Positions 1-8,584 are shown, numbered from the stretch's first letter. The stretch is DNA of 38,987 bases from Anaerolineae bacterium (GCA_016931185.1 JAFGFI010000481.1:1-38987), one strand, 5' to 3'. Notes: a model not told the origin generated them from the sequence alone. Numbers and translations: made by a program.

Positions 1-321
1 AACATTATGCTCGTCTCGGTGACAGAGCGCACGCGGGAGATTGGTTTACGGAAAGCTGTGGGCGCGCGCCGCTCCGATGTCCTGTTGCAATTCCTGATGG
101 AAGCCATCATCCTCAGCCTCATTGGGGGGGGGATCGGTATTTTGACGGGCGTTGGCATCGGGCAGCTCGTGAATTTGACCGGGTTATTCACCTCCGTCGT
201 CACTGTCAATTCTATCCTGCTGGCCGTGAGCTTCTCTTTCGCCATCGGCCTCTTCTTCGGTATCTACCCCGCCAACCAGGCCGCGAAGTTGAATCCGATA
301 GAAGCATTGCGGTACGAATAA
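1..321 (+). CDS. MacB/FtsX-type ABC transporter permease, C-terminal fragment
   Basis: The reading frame is open from base 1 and runs into the window from upstream, so only the last 106 residues are seen. The fragment opens with the [22 protein letters not shown] block, which is diagnostic of the MacB/FtsX permease family just before the last transmembrane segments. Two hydrophobic segments follow, roughly residues 32-55 and 68-88. The ending NPIEALRYE is the usual C-terminus of the family. These permeases work with a LolD/MacB-type ATPase in lipoprotein release, antibiotic or peptide export, or cell-envelope signalling; the fragment does not say which. The lipoprotein gene downstream could be functionally linked, but 140 bases separate them. 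Confidence 0.88.
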   Translation, partial: NIMLVSVTERTREIGLRKAVGARRSDVLLQFLMEAIILSLIGGGIGILTGVGIGQLVNLTGLFTSVVTVNSILLAVSFSFAIGLFFGIYPANQAAKLNPIEALRYE

Positions 322-461
322 CGGCGCGGAAGTCAGAGGATGGGGAGGCGGAGGAGCGAGGGGGCAGGGGGGACAAGGTGATAGGGCAAATGGAGAACTC
401 CGTATCTTGCCTCATACCTCCAACTACCCAACCATCGAACTACGTTTTAGGAGAATTTGAA

Positions 462-1433
462 ATGAAAAATGTACATTTAATCTTAATCAGTTTGTTTTTG
501 CTCGCAGCATGTAGTATGGGGGAAGCAGCAGTGTCGAATCCAGCACAGATCACGCCGGAGGTTCAGCAGACGTTGCCGACGGCAACTCCTTACCCGACAT
601 ACACACCCTACCCGACATATACATTGGTTCCTACCGCAACATCTACACCGCGTCCCTCGCCTACTCCAAAGCCGCCAACTACAACGCCTACCCCAATTCC
701 TACAGAATTCCCTACTGCGACGGCAACTGCTGTGGCCGTAGTTACGAAGGCGACGGCGATTCAAAGCGATATGGTGGGCACTGACAATACCGCTGCCGCG
801 GAGAGTGATACTATCAATGCACCGGTTGCGGCGACCAATGTCGCATTGGAACGCATCCCAGACGTGGACCCCGCGCCACCTTTGACCATAATGGTCCACA
901 CCGTGCGCCTAGTCGATGGTGGGGCAACTTACCAAATCCTCGGTCAAATACGCAACGACGGGACGCAGAGCTATGAGGGCGTCAACGTCATCGGTACATT
1001 CTTTGCCGATAATGATTATCGTCATGGTCCGGTGGATGCCATCAGTTGTTGCTACGCGCTTGCTCCGGGAGAACAGTGCGCGTTCACGGTTGAAATCTAC
1101 GCGCGGGATTACCTGGCCTATGCCCTGCACCCCGAAGCCTTTCCCGCGGAATATCACGTCTATGTGCCGGTGAGTCTGGACCGCGTCCAGGCCGTCGATG
1201 ACGACACCGGCAATATTCTTATAACGGGCGTAGTGAAGAACACGCATCCCTACGATGTGCAGCTTGTGCGCATCACAGGGGAACTGCTAGATACGACAGG
1301 GCAAGTCGCCAGCATGAGCGAGATTATCATGCCCGGCGACCTTATGATGGGAGCAGAGACCACTTTCGCCGTGCGTGTCCCATATCAGGCGTATAGCGAC
1401 TATCGAGTAACGGGAATGGCACTGCAAAAGTGA
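462..1433 (+). CDS. Putative lipoprotein with Thr/Pro-rich linker and two FxLYD-like domains
   Basis: The start at 462 is chosen because a TAGGAG ribosome site lies at 448-453 and translation then begins with a lipoprotein signal: a short basic start, a hydrophobic core and the lipobox LAAC with Cys17. An upstream in-frame start at 378 would bury that signal. The product is 323 residues. Residues about 35-95 form a low-complexity Thr/Pro linker built from TPYPTYTPYPTYT-like units. The C-terminal half carries two beta-rich repeats with the pattern 'xGxVxNxxxxxxxxVxVxxxxxD', as in FxLYD domains (one near residue 155, one near residue 250). It is expected to be anchored on the outside of the membrane. 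Its function is unknown. It may act as an extracellular partner of the upstream permease, but that is inference. Confidence 0.8.
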   Translation: MKNVHLILISLFLLAACSMGEAAVSNPAQITPEVQQTLPTATPYPTYTPYPTYTLVPTATSTPRPSPTPKPPTTTPTPIPTEFPTATATAVAVVTKATAIQSDMVGTDNTAAAESDTINAPVAATNVALERIPDVDPAPPLTIMVHTVRLVDGGATYQILGQIRNDGTQSYEGVNVIGTFFADNDYRHGPVDAISCCYALAPGEQCAFTVEIYARDYLAYALHPEAFPAEYHVYVPVSLDRVQAVDDDTGNILITGVVKNTHPYDVQLVRITGELLDTTGQVASMSEIIMPGDLMMGAETTFAVRVPYQAYSDYRVTGMALQK

Positions 1434-1438
1434 TTCGG

Positions 1439-1485
1439 GTGTATTTCATTTACTGGGGCAGTCGAATAAAACGTCAAACGTAAGG
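1439..1485. repeat. Possible decayed copy of the GTGTTTCATTTG palindromic repeat
   Basis: The segment reads GTGTATTTCATTTACTGGGG and shortly after AACGTCAAACGTAAGG. Both words resemble the left arm and inner AACGTCAAA block of the intact element at 5339-5437. No right arm or target duplication can be made out, so this may be a remnant or a chance similarity. Confidence 0.35.
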
Positions 1486-1504
1486 GGCCGAAAAAGAATA
1501 AGTC

Positions 1505-1573
1505 CCCGCGCTATCACCTTCCTGGAAGCAAAAAACAGCTTCCAGGAAGGGAACGCGCGGGAAATTATGTTTT
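1505..1573. terminator. Bidirectional terminator between convergent genes
   Basis: A strong hairpin has arms CCTTCCTGGAAGC (1517-1529) and GCTTCCAGGAAGG (1538-1550) with an A-rich 8-base loop. It is enclosed by a second pair, CCCGCGC (1505-1511) and GCGCGGG (1555-1561). A GTTTTT run follows on the plus strand. It lies between the lipoprotein gene (plus) and the ABC exporter operon (minus), the right place for shared termination. Confidence 0.65.
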
Positions 1574-1582
1574 TACAAGCCC

Positions 1583-3376
1583 TTAATTCTGGGCCATCAT
1601 CGCCATCTGACGCCGCTCGCGCACAACTTCCCAGCGAGGATCAAGTTGATTCTGTACTTCATTCAAATGACGGTAAAGTCCACCACGGGCCATCAATTCC
1701 TCATGGGTACCCACTTCCGCAATGTGGCTCCCCTCTAACACTACAATCTTGTCCGCACTACGGATGGTTGAAAGCCGGTGCGCGATAATGAGCGTCGTGC
1801 GGCCCACCATTAAGCGTTCCAGAGCTTCCTGGATAAGTAATTCCGTGTGGGTATCCACACTAGACGTGGCCTCATCAAGAATAAGAATGGGCGCATCCTT
1901 AAGCACTGCCCGCGCAATTGCCAGCCGTTGTTTTTGCCCCCCGGAAAGTTTGACGCCGCGCTCCCCGATGAGCGTATCGTAACCATCCGGCAAATTCACA
2001 ATAAACTCATGCGCGTTGGCAATCTTTGCCGCCTCAATCATCTCCTCTTCCGTTGCATCTGGCCGGCCAAAGAGAATGTTCTCCCGTGCCGTGCCGTGGA
2101 AGAGAAATACATCCTGCAATACAATACTGATCTGCTCACGCAAACTCTTCAGCGTTAAATCGCGTAGATTGTGACCGTCTAGCGTGATATAACCCCCCTC
2201 CACATCATAGAAACGCGGAATGAGACTGGCCAACGTTGTCTTTCCCACACCTGTCGGCCCGACCAGTGCAACTACTGTTCCTGCCGGAACATCCAGATTG
2301 ATGTTTTCCAATACCGGCACCCCTTCAACGTAATGGAAATTAACATTATGGAACTGAATATCGCCTTCAGCCCGGCCAGGCAATGTGATAGCACCGGCTT
2401 TATCATCCACCTCTGGCTCTACTTGGAGCAATTCAGAGACACGTTCCGCGCCCGCCAGCGCGTGTTGCACATTTTCAAAGACGTTGCTCAACATACGAAT
2501 TGGTTGATAGAACATTTCCAGGTAAAGGAAGAATGCCACCAGATCCTCAATCGGTAAAACCTGATTAAGGGCTAACCGTCCACCGAAGTAAATCAATACG
2601 ATAGTTCCCAACGACGATGAGAATTCCACAAACGGGTGGAAAGTCGCCATCAAGCGCAGCGCGCGCAATAATGAATCACGATAGTGGCTGATGTGATCAC
2701 CAATCCGCCGCGCCTCAATATCCTCACGCGTGAAAGCTTTGATTTCGCGAATACCGGAAAGATTATCATTTAGCGTCGCATTGAGATCACCTAATTCCTT
2801 CTGTCGCTCGCGGAACGCAGGGCGCACGTACTTGCCAAACCCCCGCGCCGCGAATATGATGAAGGGTACGGGAATAAGGCTCAGCAACATTAACTGCAGG
2901 TTCATACTCACTAACACGGCGGCAACACCGATGAACATCAACACGTTAACCAGGGTATCCGGGATCGCGTGGGCCACCAGCGTTTCGAACATATCCGAGT
3001 CGTTGACCATACGCGACATCAAATCACCCGTTTGCTTATCCTCGTAGAAGCGTAATGATAACCGTTGAAGGTGTGCATAAATTTCGCGGCGCGCGTCCGC
3101 TACTGCCCCCCACCCTGCGACGTGGGCCATATAGCTGCGCAGGAACTGCAATCCGGCCCGCACCACATACACCACCAACGCGAGAATTGCCAACCGGCTC
3201 ACCGTCATCAGTGACGCCGTCATCTGCGACTGATCCTTGACTGCCGCAATCATCTGCTTTACAATCCACGGGGCCAACAACTGTACCCCGACCAACGCCA
3301 ACATACTTAGAATAGTAATCACCAATGGTTTAACATAGTTTCTCGTGTATCCAAAGACAAATCGTAATGTTTTCAT
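1583..3376 (-). CDS. ABC exporter, fused membrane and ATPase domains (type IV, MsbA/BmrA-like)
   Basis: This 597-residue half-transporter has an N-terminal six-helix membrane domain (about residues 15-310) and an ATPase domain. The ATPase motifs are all canonical: Walker A GPTGVGKT near 373-380, LSGGQ near 477-481, Walker B LILDE near 498-502, and an H-loop AHRLS. It can therefore act as a homodimer. The ATG at 3376 is preferred over a GTG 27 bases upstream because GAGGTGGAG sits directly before it. It is the last gene of the marR-ABC-ABC-ABC operon, 54 bases after the previous stop. The substrate cannot be told from sequence; a drug, lipid or peptide is typical. With two other exporter halves upstream, it might also pair with one of them. 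Confidence 0.9.
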   Translation of the reverse strand: MKTLRFVFGYTRNYVKPLVITILSMLALVGVQLLAPWIVKQMIAAVKDQSQMTASLMTVSRLAILALVVYVVRAGLQFLRSYMAHVAGWGAVADARREIYAHLQRLSLRFYEDKQTGDLMSRMVNDSDMFETLVAHAIPDTLVNVLMFIGVAAVLVSMNLQLMLLSLIPVPFIIFAARGFGKYVRPAFRERQKELGDLNATLNDNLSGIREIKAFTREDIEARRIGDHISHYRDSLLRALRLMATFHPFVEFSSSLGTIVLIYFGGRLALNQVLPIEDLVAFFLYLEMFYQPIRMLSNVFENVQHALAGAERVSELLQVEPEVDDKAGAITLPGRAEGDIQFHNVNFHYVEGVPVLENINLDVPAGTVVALVGPTGVGKTTLASLIPRFYDVEGGYITLDGHNLRDLTLKSLREQISIVLQDVFLFHGTARENILFGRPDATEEEMIEAAKIANAHEFIVNLPDGYDTLIGERGVKLSGGQKQRLAIARAVLKDAPILILDEATSSVDTHTELLIQEALERLMVGRTTLIIAHRLSTIRSADKIVVLEGSHIAEVGTHEELMARGGLYRHLNEVQNQLDPRWEVVRERRQMAMMAQN

Positions 3377-3430
3377 CTCCACCTCTAAATTTAGAAATCC
3401 CACGCCGAGGCCGGTCTCCGGCCATGCCTC

Positions 3431-5278
3431 CTACGCCCCATCATCACTTATCATCACATCCACAAACTGCCGTTCATACAACTCACGGTACAAACCATCA
3501 GCCTCTAACAGTTCTTCGTGCGCGCCCTGCTCCACAATCTGCCCACCGTCAATCACACAGATGATGTTAGCATTGCGGATAGTGCTGAGCCGGTGCGCGA
3601 TTACAATAGCAGTGCGCCCGGCCAACAGGCGATCCAGCGCATCCTGGATGAGCGCTTCCGTGACCGTGTCCACACTGGATGTTGCCTCATCAAGGATCAA
3701 AATGCGCGGATCGGCCAAGACTGCGCGGGCGATACACACTAACTGCCGTTGTCCCAGGGAAAGGTTCACCGCACCTTCCTGGATTTCTGTCTCGTAACCG
3801 TCCGGTAAATTTATAATAAAGTCGTGCGCATTAGAAAGCCGCGCTGCTTCTTCCACCGCTTCCATCGGCGCGTCAGGAATACCAAATCTGATATTATCCG
3901 CTATCGTGCCGGAGAACAAAAACGGATCCTGGGACACAATACCCATCTGCCGCCGCAATGACCGCTGTGCCACATTCCGCACATCTATACTATCCACCAA
4001 CACCTCTCCTTCTGTCACTTCATAGAACCGTGCCACCAAGTTAGAAATAGAGGTCTTCCCCGCACCTGTCGGTCCCACAAGAGCTACCGTCTGGCCCGGC
4101 TCTATGGTCAGGTTGACGTCATGGAGGACCGGCTCTCCCTCACGATAGGCAAAGGTGACATTGTATAATTCTACATGTCCTTTAATTTGCGGCATCGCGG
4201 GCGCATCAGGGCGATCGGCTACCGCGGGTGGAGTATCCAACAATTCTAACACACGTTCACCGCCGGCCATTGCCGTCTGCATCGTCGTATAGAGTTGGCT
4301 CAACTCGCGGATCGGCTGAAAGAAGCGCGTTACATAGGAAAGAAAAGCAAATACAACTCCCAGTGTCAATGTCCCCTGCGCTACCGCTTGTCCCCCAAAC
4401 CATAGTACGATAGCTGTTGCTAATATACCCAAGAACTGCACCGCAGGTATAAAGACAAAAGATAACGTCATTGCTCGGACATTGGCATCACGGTTGGCCC
4501 GGTTGACCTCATCAAAACGCGCCCGTGACATCCCTTCCTGTGCAAACGCCTGGATAACCCGCATCCCGGCGAGGTTTTCTGCCAGATCACCCACCACATC
4601 GGCGACTGTCGCGCGCGTCTCGCGAAAAGCAACCTTTGCAAAGCGTGCATACACTAACGTTGCCAGTATCATCAGTGGCATCACACTGAAACTTAAGAGT
4701 GCAAGACGGGCATCCATCGTAATCATCACCGTCACAATGCCCACGAGTGTCACAATATCACCGAGCAGGGTAATAAGCCCTTGTGAGAGCAGTTCATTAA
4801 TCACGCCCACATCGCTGAACACACGCGAGATGGTTACACCGATAATATGGGTATCATGATAACCTAAGTGTAAGTCTTGAAGATGACGTATCAATTTCCC
4901 ACGTATATCTGCCAGCACATGCTGTCCGGTACGTGAGAGTAAATAATCCTGCGACGCCGATGCTACATACAACCCTATAAAAGCCCCGGCTGTAAGTAAC
5001 GCTGTTTGGTTCAGCCCCGCAAGATCACGTTGCGTAATATTCTGGTCAATAGCTACTTTAATTAAATACGGTACTGCTAATCCCAACCCAGAAGAAATCA
5101 ACATTAAAATGAAAGCCAGCACCATACTGCGCCAATAGGGTTTGAGAAAAGCCAATAATCGTCGCACGACGTGAACATCGAACACGCGCCCGATTTGATC
5201 CTCTTCCCCGCGTCCCATACGATGCAACATCCCTCGTGGCCCGCCACCCATACTGACATTACCAATACTAAAACTCAT
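3431..5278 (-). CDS. ABC exporter half, canonical-site partner of a heterodimer (TM288-like)
   Basis: The product is 615 residues: an unusual Gly-rich start, a membrane domain (about 40-330) and an ATPase domain with Walker A GPTGAGKT (402-409), Walker B LILDE (527-531) and His562 in the H-loop. The signature is LSLGQ (506-510) rather than LSGGQ. In heterodimeric exporters such as TM287/288 and LmrCD, the degenerate ATP site is made of the Walker and H-loop residues of one subunit and an altered signature of the other. This protein supplies the altered signature, and the gene upstream supplies the altered Walker B and H-loop. An AAGGAG site lies about ten bases before the ATG. Drug or lipid export is likely; the substrate is unknown. 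Confidence 0.9.
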   Translation of the reverse strand: MSFSIGNVSMGGGPRGMLHRMGRGEEDQIGRVFDVHVVRRLLAFLKPYWRSMVLAFILMLISSGLGLAVPYLIKVAIDQNITQRDLAGLNQTALLTAGAFIGLYVASASQDYLLSRTGQHVLADIRGKLIRHLQDLHLGYHDTHIIGVTISRVFSDVGVINELLSQGLITLLGDIVTLVGIVTVMITMDARLALLSFSVMPLMILATLVYARFAKVAFRETRATVADVVGDLAENLAGMRVIQAFAQEGMSRARFDEVNRANRDANVRAMTLSFVFIPAVQFLGILATAIVLWFGGQAVAQGTLTLGVVFAFLSYVTRFFQPIRELSQLYTTMQTAMAGGERVLELLDTPPAVADRPDAPAMPQIKGHVELYNVTFAYREGEPVLHDVNLTIEPGQTVALVGPTGAGKTSISNLVARFYEVTEGEVLVDSIDVRNVAQRSLRRQMGIVSQDPFLFSGTIADNIRFGIPDAPMEAVEEAARLSNAHDFIINLPDGYETEIQEGAVNLSLGQRQLVCIARAVLADPRILILDEATSSVDTVTEALIQDALDRLLAGRTAIVIAHRLSTIRNANIICVIDGGQIVEQGAHEELLEADGLYRELYERQFVDVMISDDGA

Positions 5279-5338
5279 AGTATTAATGCTCCTTTAGTTT
5301 AAAACTGCGTTAGTGAAACGTAAGGTACAAAACATAAG

Positions 5339-5437
5339 GGTGTGTTTCATTTGAGTTAGTGGGTACGTCAAACGTCAAAATACGCTCCCGTTTGATGTTT
5401 GACGCAAGTACATTCTCCAACTCAAATGAAACACGCT
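5339..5437. mobile_element. MITE-like palindromic element with 11-bp target duplication
   Basis: Near-perfect 18-bp terminal inverted repeats lie at 5340-5357 and 5419-5436; the inner 16 bases GTGTTTCATTTGAGTT and their complement match exactly. A second, inner palindrome around GTCAAACGTCAAA and GTTTGATGTTTGAC lies between them. The element is bounded on both sides by CAAAACATAAG (5328-5338 and 5438-5448), as expected of an 11-bp target-site duplication. It has no coding capacity. It sits inside the 172-base gap between the two heterodimer exporter genes, so it is probably transcribed and folds in the operon mRNA. Related sequence occurs at 24009-24085 and perhaps at 1439-1485. Confidence 0.75.
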
Positions 5438-5450
5438 CAAAACATAAGAT

Positions 5451-7355
5451 CTAAACAACCGTCGGTTGTTTAAGGTTCGATTGGCGAATCTCGACACCTG
5501 ATTCTCGATACTCACGCTGAGGCCGATCTCCGACTGAGGTCCTACTTTTCCGCCGGTTCGTCACTTCTGCAACTTCTTGTGGACGCAACTGCCGTTCATA
5601 AATCTCACCGTAGAGACCTGAAGTGCGCAGCAAGTCATCGTGGGTGCCCTGCGCCACAATATTCCCCTTATCCAACAACAAGATTTGGTGCGCCGCGCGG
5701 ATTGTACTGAGTCGCTGAGCAATGACGAAGGAGGTGCGCCCCTGCATCAGGCGTTCTAACGCTTTCTGAATAAGCCGCTCAGTCTCCGTATCTACACTGG
5801 ACATGGCATCATCCAGGATAAGAATGCGCGGGTCTTTGAGCAATGCGCGCGCAATTGCCACCCGCTGTTTCTGTCCCCCGGAAAGCGTCGATCCACGTTC
5901 TCCCACGGGTGTATCATAACCATCAGGCATTTCTATAATAAACTCATGAGCCTGGGCAGCTTTCGCCGCTTCGATAATTTCCTCTTCCGTTGCGCCGGGT
6001 CGCCCAAAGGCGATGTTATTACGGATTGTATCCGCAAACAATGTTGTCTCTTGCAGCACAATTCCAATTTGTCCCCGCAGCGAGGTCAACGTCAAATCGC
6101 GGACATCATAACCATCAATAGTGACGCTTCCTCCGGTCACATCGTAGAAACGTGGGATCAGATTGATAATGGTAGATTTTCCAGACCCGGTTGTGCCGAG
6201 CAAGGCAATAATCTGTCCAGGTCGTGCATCCAGGGAAATGTGATCCAATACTGTGCGCCGCCCAAAGTAAGCGAATGACACGTCTTCAAAACGAACGTGA
6301 CCTGCAATCGGCGGAAGGGGGATCGCATCAGGAGATTCCTTCACTTCTGATTCAGCGTCCAGAATTTCAAAGATGCGCTCACCACATGCAATCGCTTGTG
6401 CGATAAAGGGCACCATCCGGCCCAACATCCTTACCGGGCCGGCCAATTGACCAACATAGGTAATAAACGCGCCCAACTGTCCTAACGTCAATGTATCGTT
6501 CATCACCAGTTGCCCACCATACCAGATAATAAAAATCGTGCTGACATTAGCGATCAACGTAACCAGGGGGTTGTTGATCGCACTGATGCGCGATGAATTA
6601 CGAGCGAGATTGAACCAAATATCGTTCTGCGACTCAAAGCGTGCAATCTCGGCTTCCTCCTGGGCAAAGCCCTTAACAATCCGCATCCCACGCAAATTCT
6701 GCTCGACCCGTGTTGTTAAAACCGCCATTTGCTGTTGAATAGATTGGTAGAGGGGACGCATAGCTTTAGAAAAACGATATGCTTGAAACATCAACACAGG
6801 CATACTCAACAGAGATAATATCGCCAACCGGGGATTCATCAACACGATAATGACGACAGTTACAATAAATGTGAGCGCACCTTCTAATAAACGCATGGTC
6901 GCGCGCCCATCAAGAAAGCGGATGCGATCCACATCCTGCATAGCCCGGGACAACAATTGCCCGGCCTCCGTGCGATCATGGTAAGAGAATGAAAGACTGG
7001 CAAGTTTCTGGTAGAGTTGATTGCGCAAATCGTAGGCTACATTCTGTGACGCTTGCTCAATCCACTTGCCCTGGAAAAACCCCAATACCCCACTTAACGC
7101 GGTCAAGCCAAGCAAGGCTAACACGGCCCAACGTAAAAAGGACAAATCCTGCTCTCCAACCCCCCGATCCACAATACACCGGATTAGTTGTGGATTTAAC
7201 ATCGTCAGTCCATTGATTATTAACAACAAAATATACCCACCTGCCACTAAATGCCAGTAAGGCTTCAAATAACCAAATGCACGCAGCAAAATTTTAGTAT
7301 CGGTAGCGCGTTGCTCCACTGGCGTGCTATTCTGTTGATTCGCTGACTCACTCAT
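5451..7355 (-). CDS. ABC exporter half with degenerate ATPase site (TM287-like)
   Basis: This 634-residue membrane-ATPase fusion has Walker A GTTGSGKS (387-394) and a canonical LSGGQ (491-495). Its Walker B ends LILDD (512-516), with Asp516 in place of the catalytic Glu, and its H-loop reads AQRLS, with Gln547 in place of His. The same two substitutions are known in TM287 and other degenerate-site subunits of heterodimeric exporters. It is therefore very likely the non-catalytic-site partner of the next gene. The ATG overlaps the marR stop by four bases (ATGA), so the two are translationally coupled. The C-terminal tail past about residue 585 is basic and polar and probably disordered. Confidence 0.92.
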   Translation of the reverse strand: MSESANQQNSTPVEQRATDTKILLRAFGYLKPYWHLVAGGYILLLIINGLTMLNPQLIRCIVDRGVGEQDLSFLRWAVLALLGLTALSGVLGFFQGKWIEQASQNVAYDLRNQLYQKLASLSFSYHDRTEAGQLLSRAMQDVDRIRFLDGRATMRLLEGALTFIVTVVIIVLMNPRLAILSLLSMPVLMFQAYRFSKAMRPLYQSIQQQMAVLTTRVEQNLRGMRIVKGFAQEEAEIARFESQNDIWFNLARNSSRISAINNPLVTLIANVSTIFIIWYGGQLVMNDTLTLGQLGAFITYVGQLAGPVRMLGRMVPFIAQAIACGERIFEILDAESEVKESPDAIPLPPIAGHVRFEDVSFAYFGRRTVLDHISLDARPGQIIALLGTTGSGKSTIINLIPRFYDVTGGSVTIDGYDVRDLTLTSLRGQIGIVLQETTLFADTIRNNIAFGRPGATEEEIIEAAKAAQAHEFIIEMPDGYDTPVGERGSTLSGGQKQRVAIARALLKDPRILILDDAMSSVDTETERLIQKALERLMQGRTSFVIAQRLSTIRAAHQILLLDKGNIVAQGTHDDLLRTSGLYGEIYERQLRPQEVAEVTNRRKSRTSVGDRPQREYRESGVEIRQSNLKQPTVV

Positions 7356-7795
7356 TTGCTCTCTATCTCCATAAGGGCTAGTAACTCTGAAAATGCTTCA
7401 TCTAAAATTGCCAAACGTTCTGGGGACAAGGTCTTGAGCCGCTCGCGCAAGAGGGGAATACCGCCCAGAGGTGTTTCTTCGGCCAGGCGGCAACCTTCAG
7501 GCGTCAATTCCACATAGACCACACGTTGATCCTTCTTACACCGCTTTCGCGCGACATAACCGGCATCTTCCAGGCGCGAAAGCATCTCCGAAGTTGCGCT
7601 GGCGCTGATATAAATATATTCCTGTACTTCACTAATCTTACAGGGTCCGGCCTCGTGCAAATAACGCAATGTTGCAAACTCTCGCCCACGCACGCCATAA
7701 TCCTGCGTCTCACGGCTATAACTACGCAGGTACCGGTACAGACTGAGAAACTTTTGCGTCGCCACCAATGCTAAGGTGCGTTCTTGCTCACTCAT
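7352..7795 (-). CDS. MarR-family transcriptional repressor of the ABC exporter operon
   Basis: The product has 147 residues, normal for MarR. The order is N-terminal dimerisation helices, a winged helix (YIYISASATSEMLSRLEDAGYVARK contains the recognition helix, residues about 62-86), the wing DQRVVYVELTPEG, and C-terminal helices. Residues near 64-100 match the family pattern 'LSxxxxxxLxxLExxGLVxRxxxxxDxRxxxVxLTxxG'. It is the first gene of the operon and overlaps the first exporter gene by four bases. Repressors of this class bind palindromes at their own promoter and release when a drug-like ligand binds. A matching operator-like dyad lies at 7865-7900. Confidence 0.92.
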   Translation of the reverse strand: MSEQERTLALVATQKFLSLYRYLRSYSRETQDYGVRGREFATLRYLHEAGPCKISEVQEYIYISASATSEMLSRLEDAGYVARKRCKKDQRVVYVELTPEGCRLAEETPLGGIPLLRERLKTLSPERLAILDEAFSELLALMEIESK

Positions 7796-7864
7796 AAACC
7801 ATCTCCTTCAATAATGCATTGCTCTTTTGAGATTCTGTTCAATCTATCAATAAGCTTCGGTAGT

Positions 7865-7900
7865 GAATATTTCGCTTAAGAATATTTCGCCTACGAAATA
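7865..7900. promoter_or_regulatory. Operator-like dyad for the MarR repressor
   Basis: A perfect inverted repeat TATTTCG-CCTA-CGAAATA spans 7883-7900. Just upstream is a direct second copy of the half-site, GAATATTTCGC at 7865-7875, repeating 7880-7890. The array begins at the -10 box of the minus-strand promoter and covers the expected transcription start, so a bound repressor would block transcription. Assignment to this MarR is by position and symmetry only. Confidence 0.65.
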
Positions 7901-7927
7901 GTATACCATATCTTAACCTAATGTCAA
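7900..7927 (-). promoter_or_regulatory. Promoter of the marR-ABC operon
   Basis: On the minus strand, TTGACA (7927-7922) and TATACT (7905-7900) are separated by 16 bases, and TGG precedes the -10 box (extended -10). This is close to the housekeeping-sigma consensus. The transcript would start near 7893, inside the dyad. Confidence 0.75.
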
Positions 7928-7942
7928 TAGGCAAAACAAGCC

Positions 7943-8096
7943 GGGGTATCCGTCACATTTTTGCACGCGGAGATTGGGCCAGTTTATTAAACCGTACATT
8001 CCGCGCGATTTGGGTTAACTATTGGCTCCACAGCAGATAGCGCGGGTTAAAACTGGCCCAATCTGAGCCGGTGCTGCAAAACTTTGACGGACACCC
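7943..8096. mobile_element. MITE-like 154-bp palindromic element with 8-bp target duplication
   Basis: The ends GGGTATCCGTC (7944-7954) and GACGGACACCC (8086-8096) form inverted repeats with one mismatch. Inside them lie nested inverted pairs: AGATTGGGCCAGTTT with AAACTGGCCCAATCT, and CCGCGC with GCGCGG. AACAAGCC occurs immediately outside both ends (7935-7942 and 8097-8104), as a target duplication would. No protein is encoded. A copy of the 97-base core (five mismatches) is at 22370-22466. The element fills much of the gene-free stretch 7796-8265, which otherwise holds the marR and rpsO promoters. Confidence 0.75.
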
Positions 8097-8162
8097 AACA
8101 AGCCATTCTAAGCTTCCCGGTGGGTTAAGGCCGTCCAAATGCAATAGACTTGAGTTCCTAAG

Positions 8163-8190
8163 TTGTCAAAACCACCGCCTATGGTATACT
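8163..8190 (+). promoter_or_regulatory. Promoter of rpsO
   Basis: TTGTCA (8163-8168) and TATACT (8185-8190) are 16 bases apart, and TGG before the -10 box makes it an extended -10. The expected start is near 8197. The leader opens with a small GTGG-TTGA-CCAC hairpin at 8198-8209. S15 often represses its own mRNA by binding its leader, so this region is a candidate, but no specific S15 site was recognised. Confidence 0.7.
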
Positions 8191-8265
8191 GCGCAGTGTG
8201 GTTGACCACTAGCCAACTCGAACGCAAAACGATTGGCCGGTTCTCAAAATATTAAGGAGTATGAC

Positions 8266-8532
8266 GTGTTAAGCAAAGAGGAAAAACAGCAGATTATTCA
8301 GGAATATGGGCAAAATACAGAGGATACCGGTTCGCCGGAAGTTCAGGTTGCGTTGTTAACACAGCGCATTAGCCTATTGACGGAACACTTAAAGGTTCAC
8401 CGGCACGATGAACACTCGCGCCGTGGGTTGTTAAAGATGGTAGGACGGCGGCGCAGAATGTTAGCATACTTGCAAAAAAGCAGCCCCGACCGGTATCGTA
8501 GCTTGATCAAACGCCTAGGCCTACGCAAGTAG
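8266..8532 (+). CDS. rpsO: Small ribosomal subunit protein uS15
   Basis: Translation from GTG at 8266 gives 88 residues, almost the standard 89 of S15. AAGGAG at 8254-8259 sets this start; the frame is open further upstream but without a ribosome site. The sequence shows the S15 signature: the early [11 protein letters not shown] block, the [25 protein letters not shown] rRNA-binding region and the ending [14 protein letters not shown]15 binds 16S rRNA early in 30S assembly. The gene is followed by pnp, the widely conserved order. A strong hairpin (8585-8620) and a new promoter-like region separate the two. Confidence 0.97.
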   Translation: MLSKEEKQQIIQEYGQNTEDTGSPEVQVALLTQRISLLTEHLKVHRHDEHSRRGLLKMVGRRRRMLAYLQKSSPDRYRSLIKRLGLRK

Positions 8533-8584
8533 ACGCGGCTATCTAAACAAACGCGATTACAAGCATTGGTTGCATTTCTTATTG

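Noticed and set aside
3374..3403. Upstream GTG start for the third ABC exporter
   Set aside because: GAGGTGGAG directly precedes the ATG at 3376, and the extra nine residues are not expected in the family.
7943..8096. Palindromic element as a structured non-coding RNA gene
   Set aside because: The 8-bp direct repeats at both ends and a second truncated copy fit transposition better; no promoter points into it.
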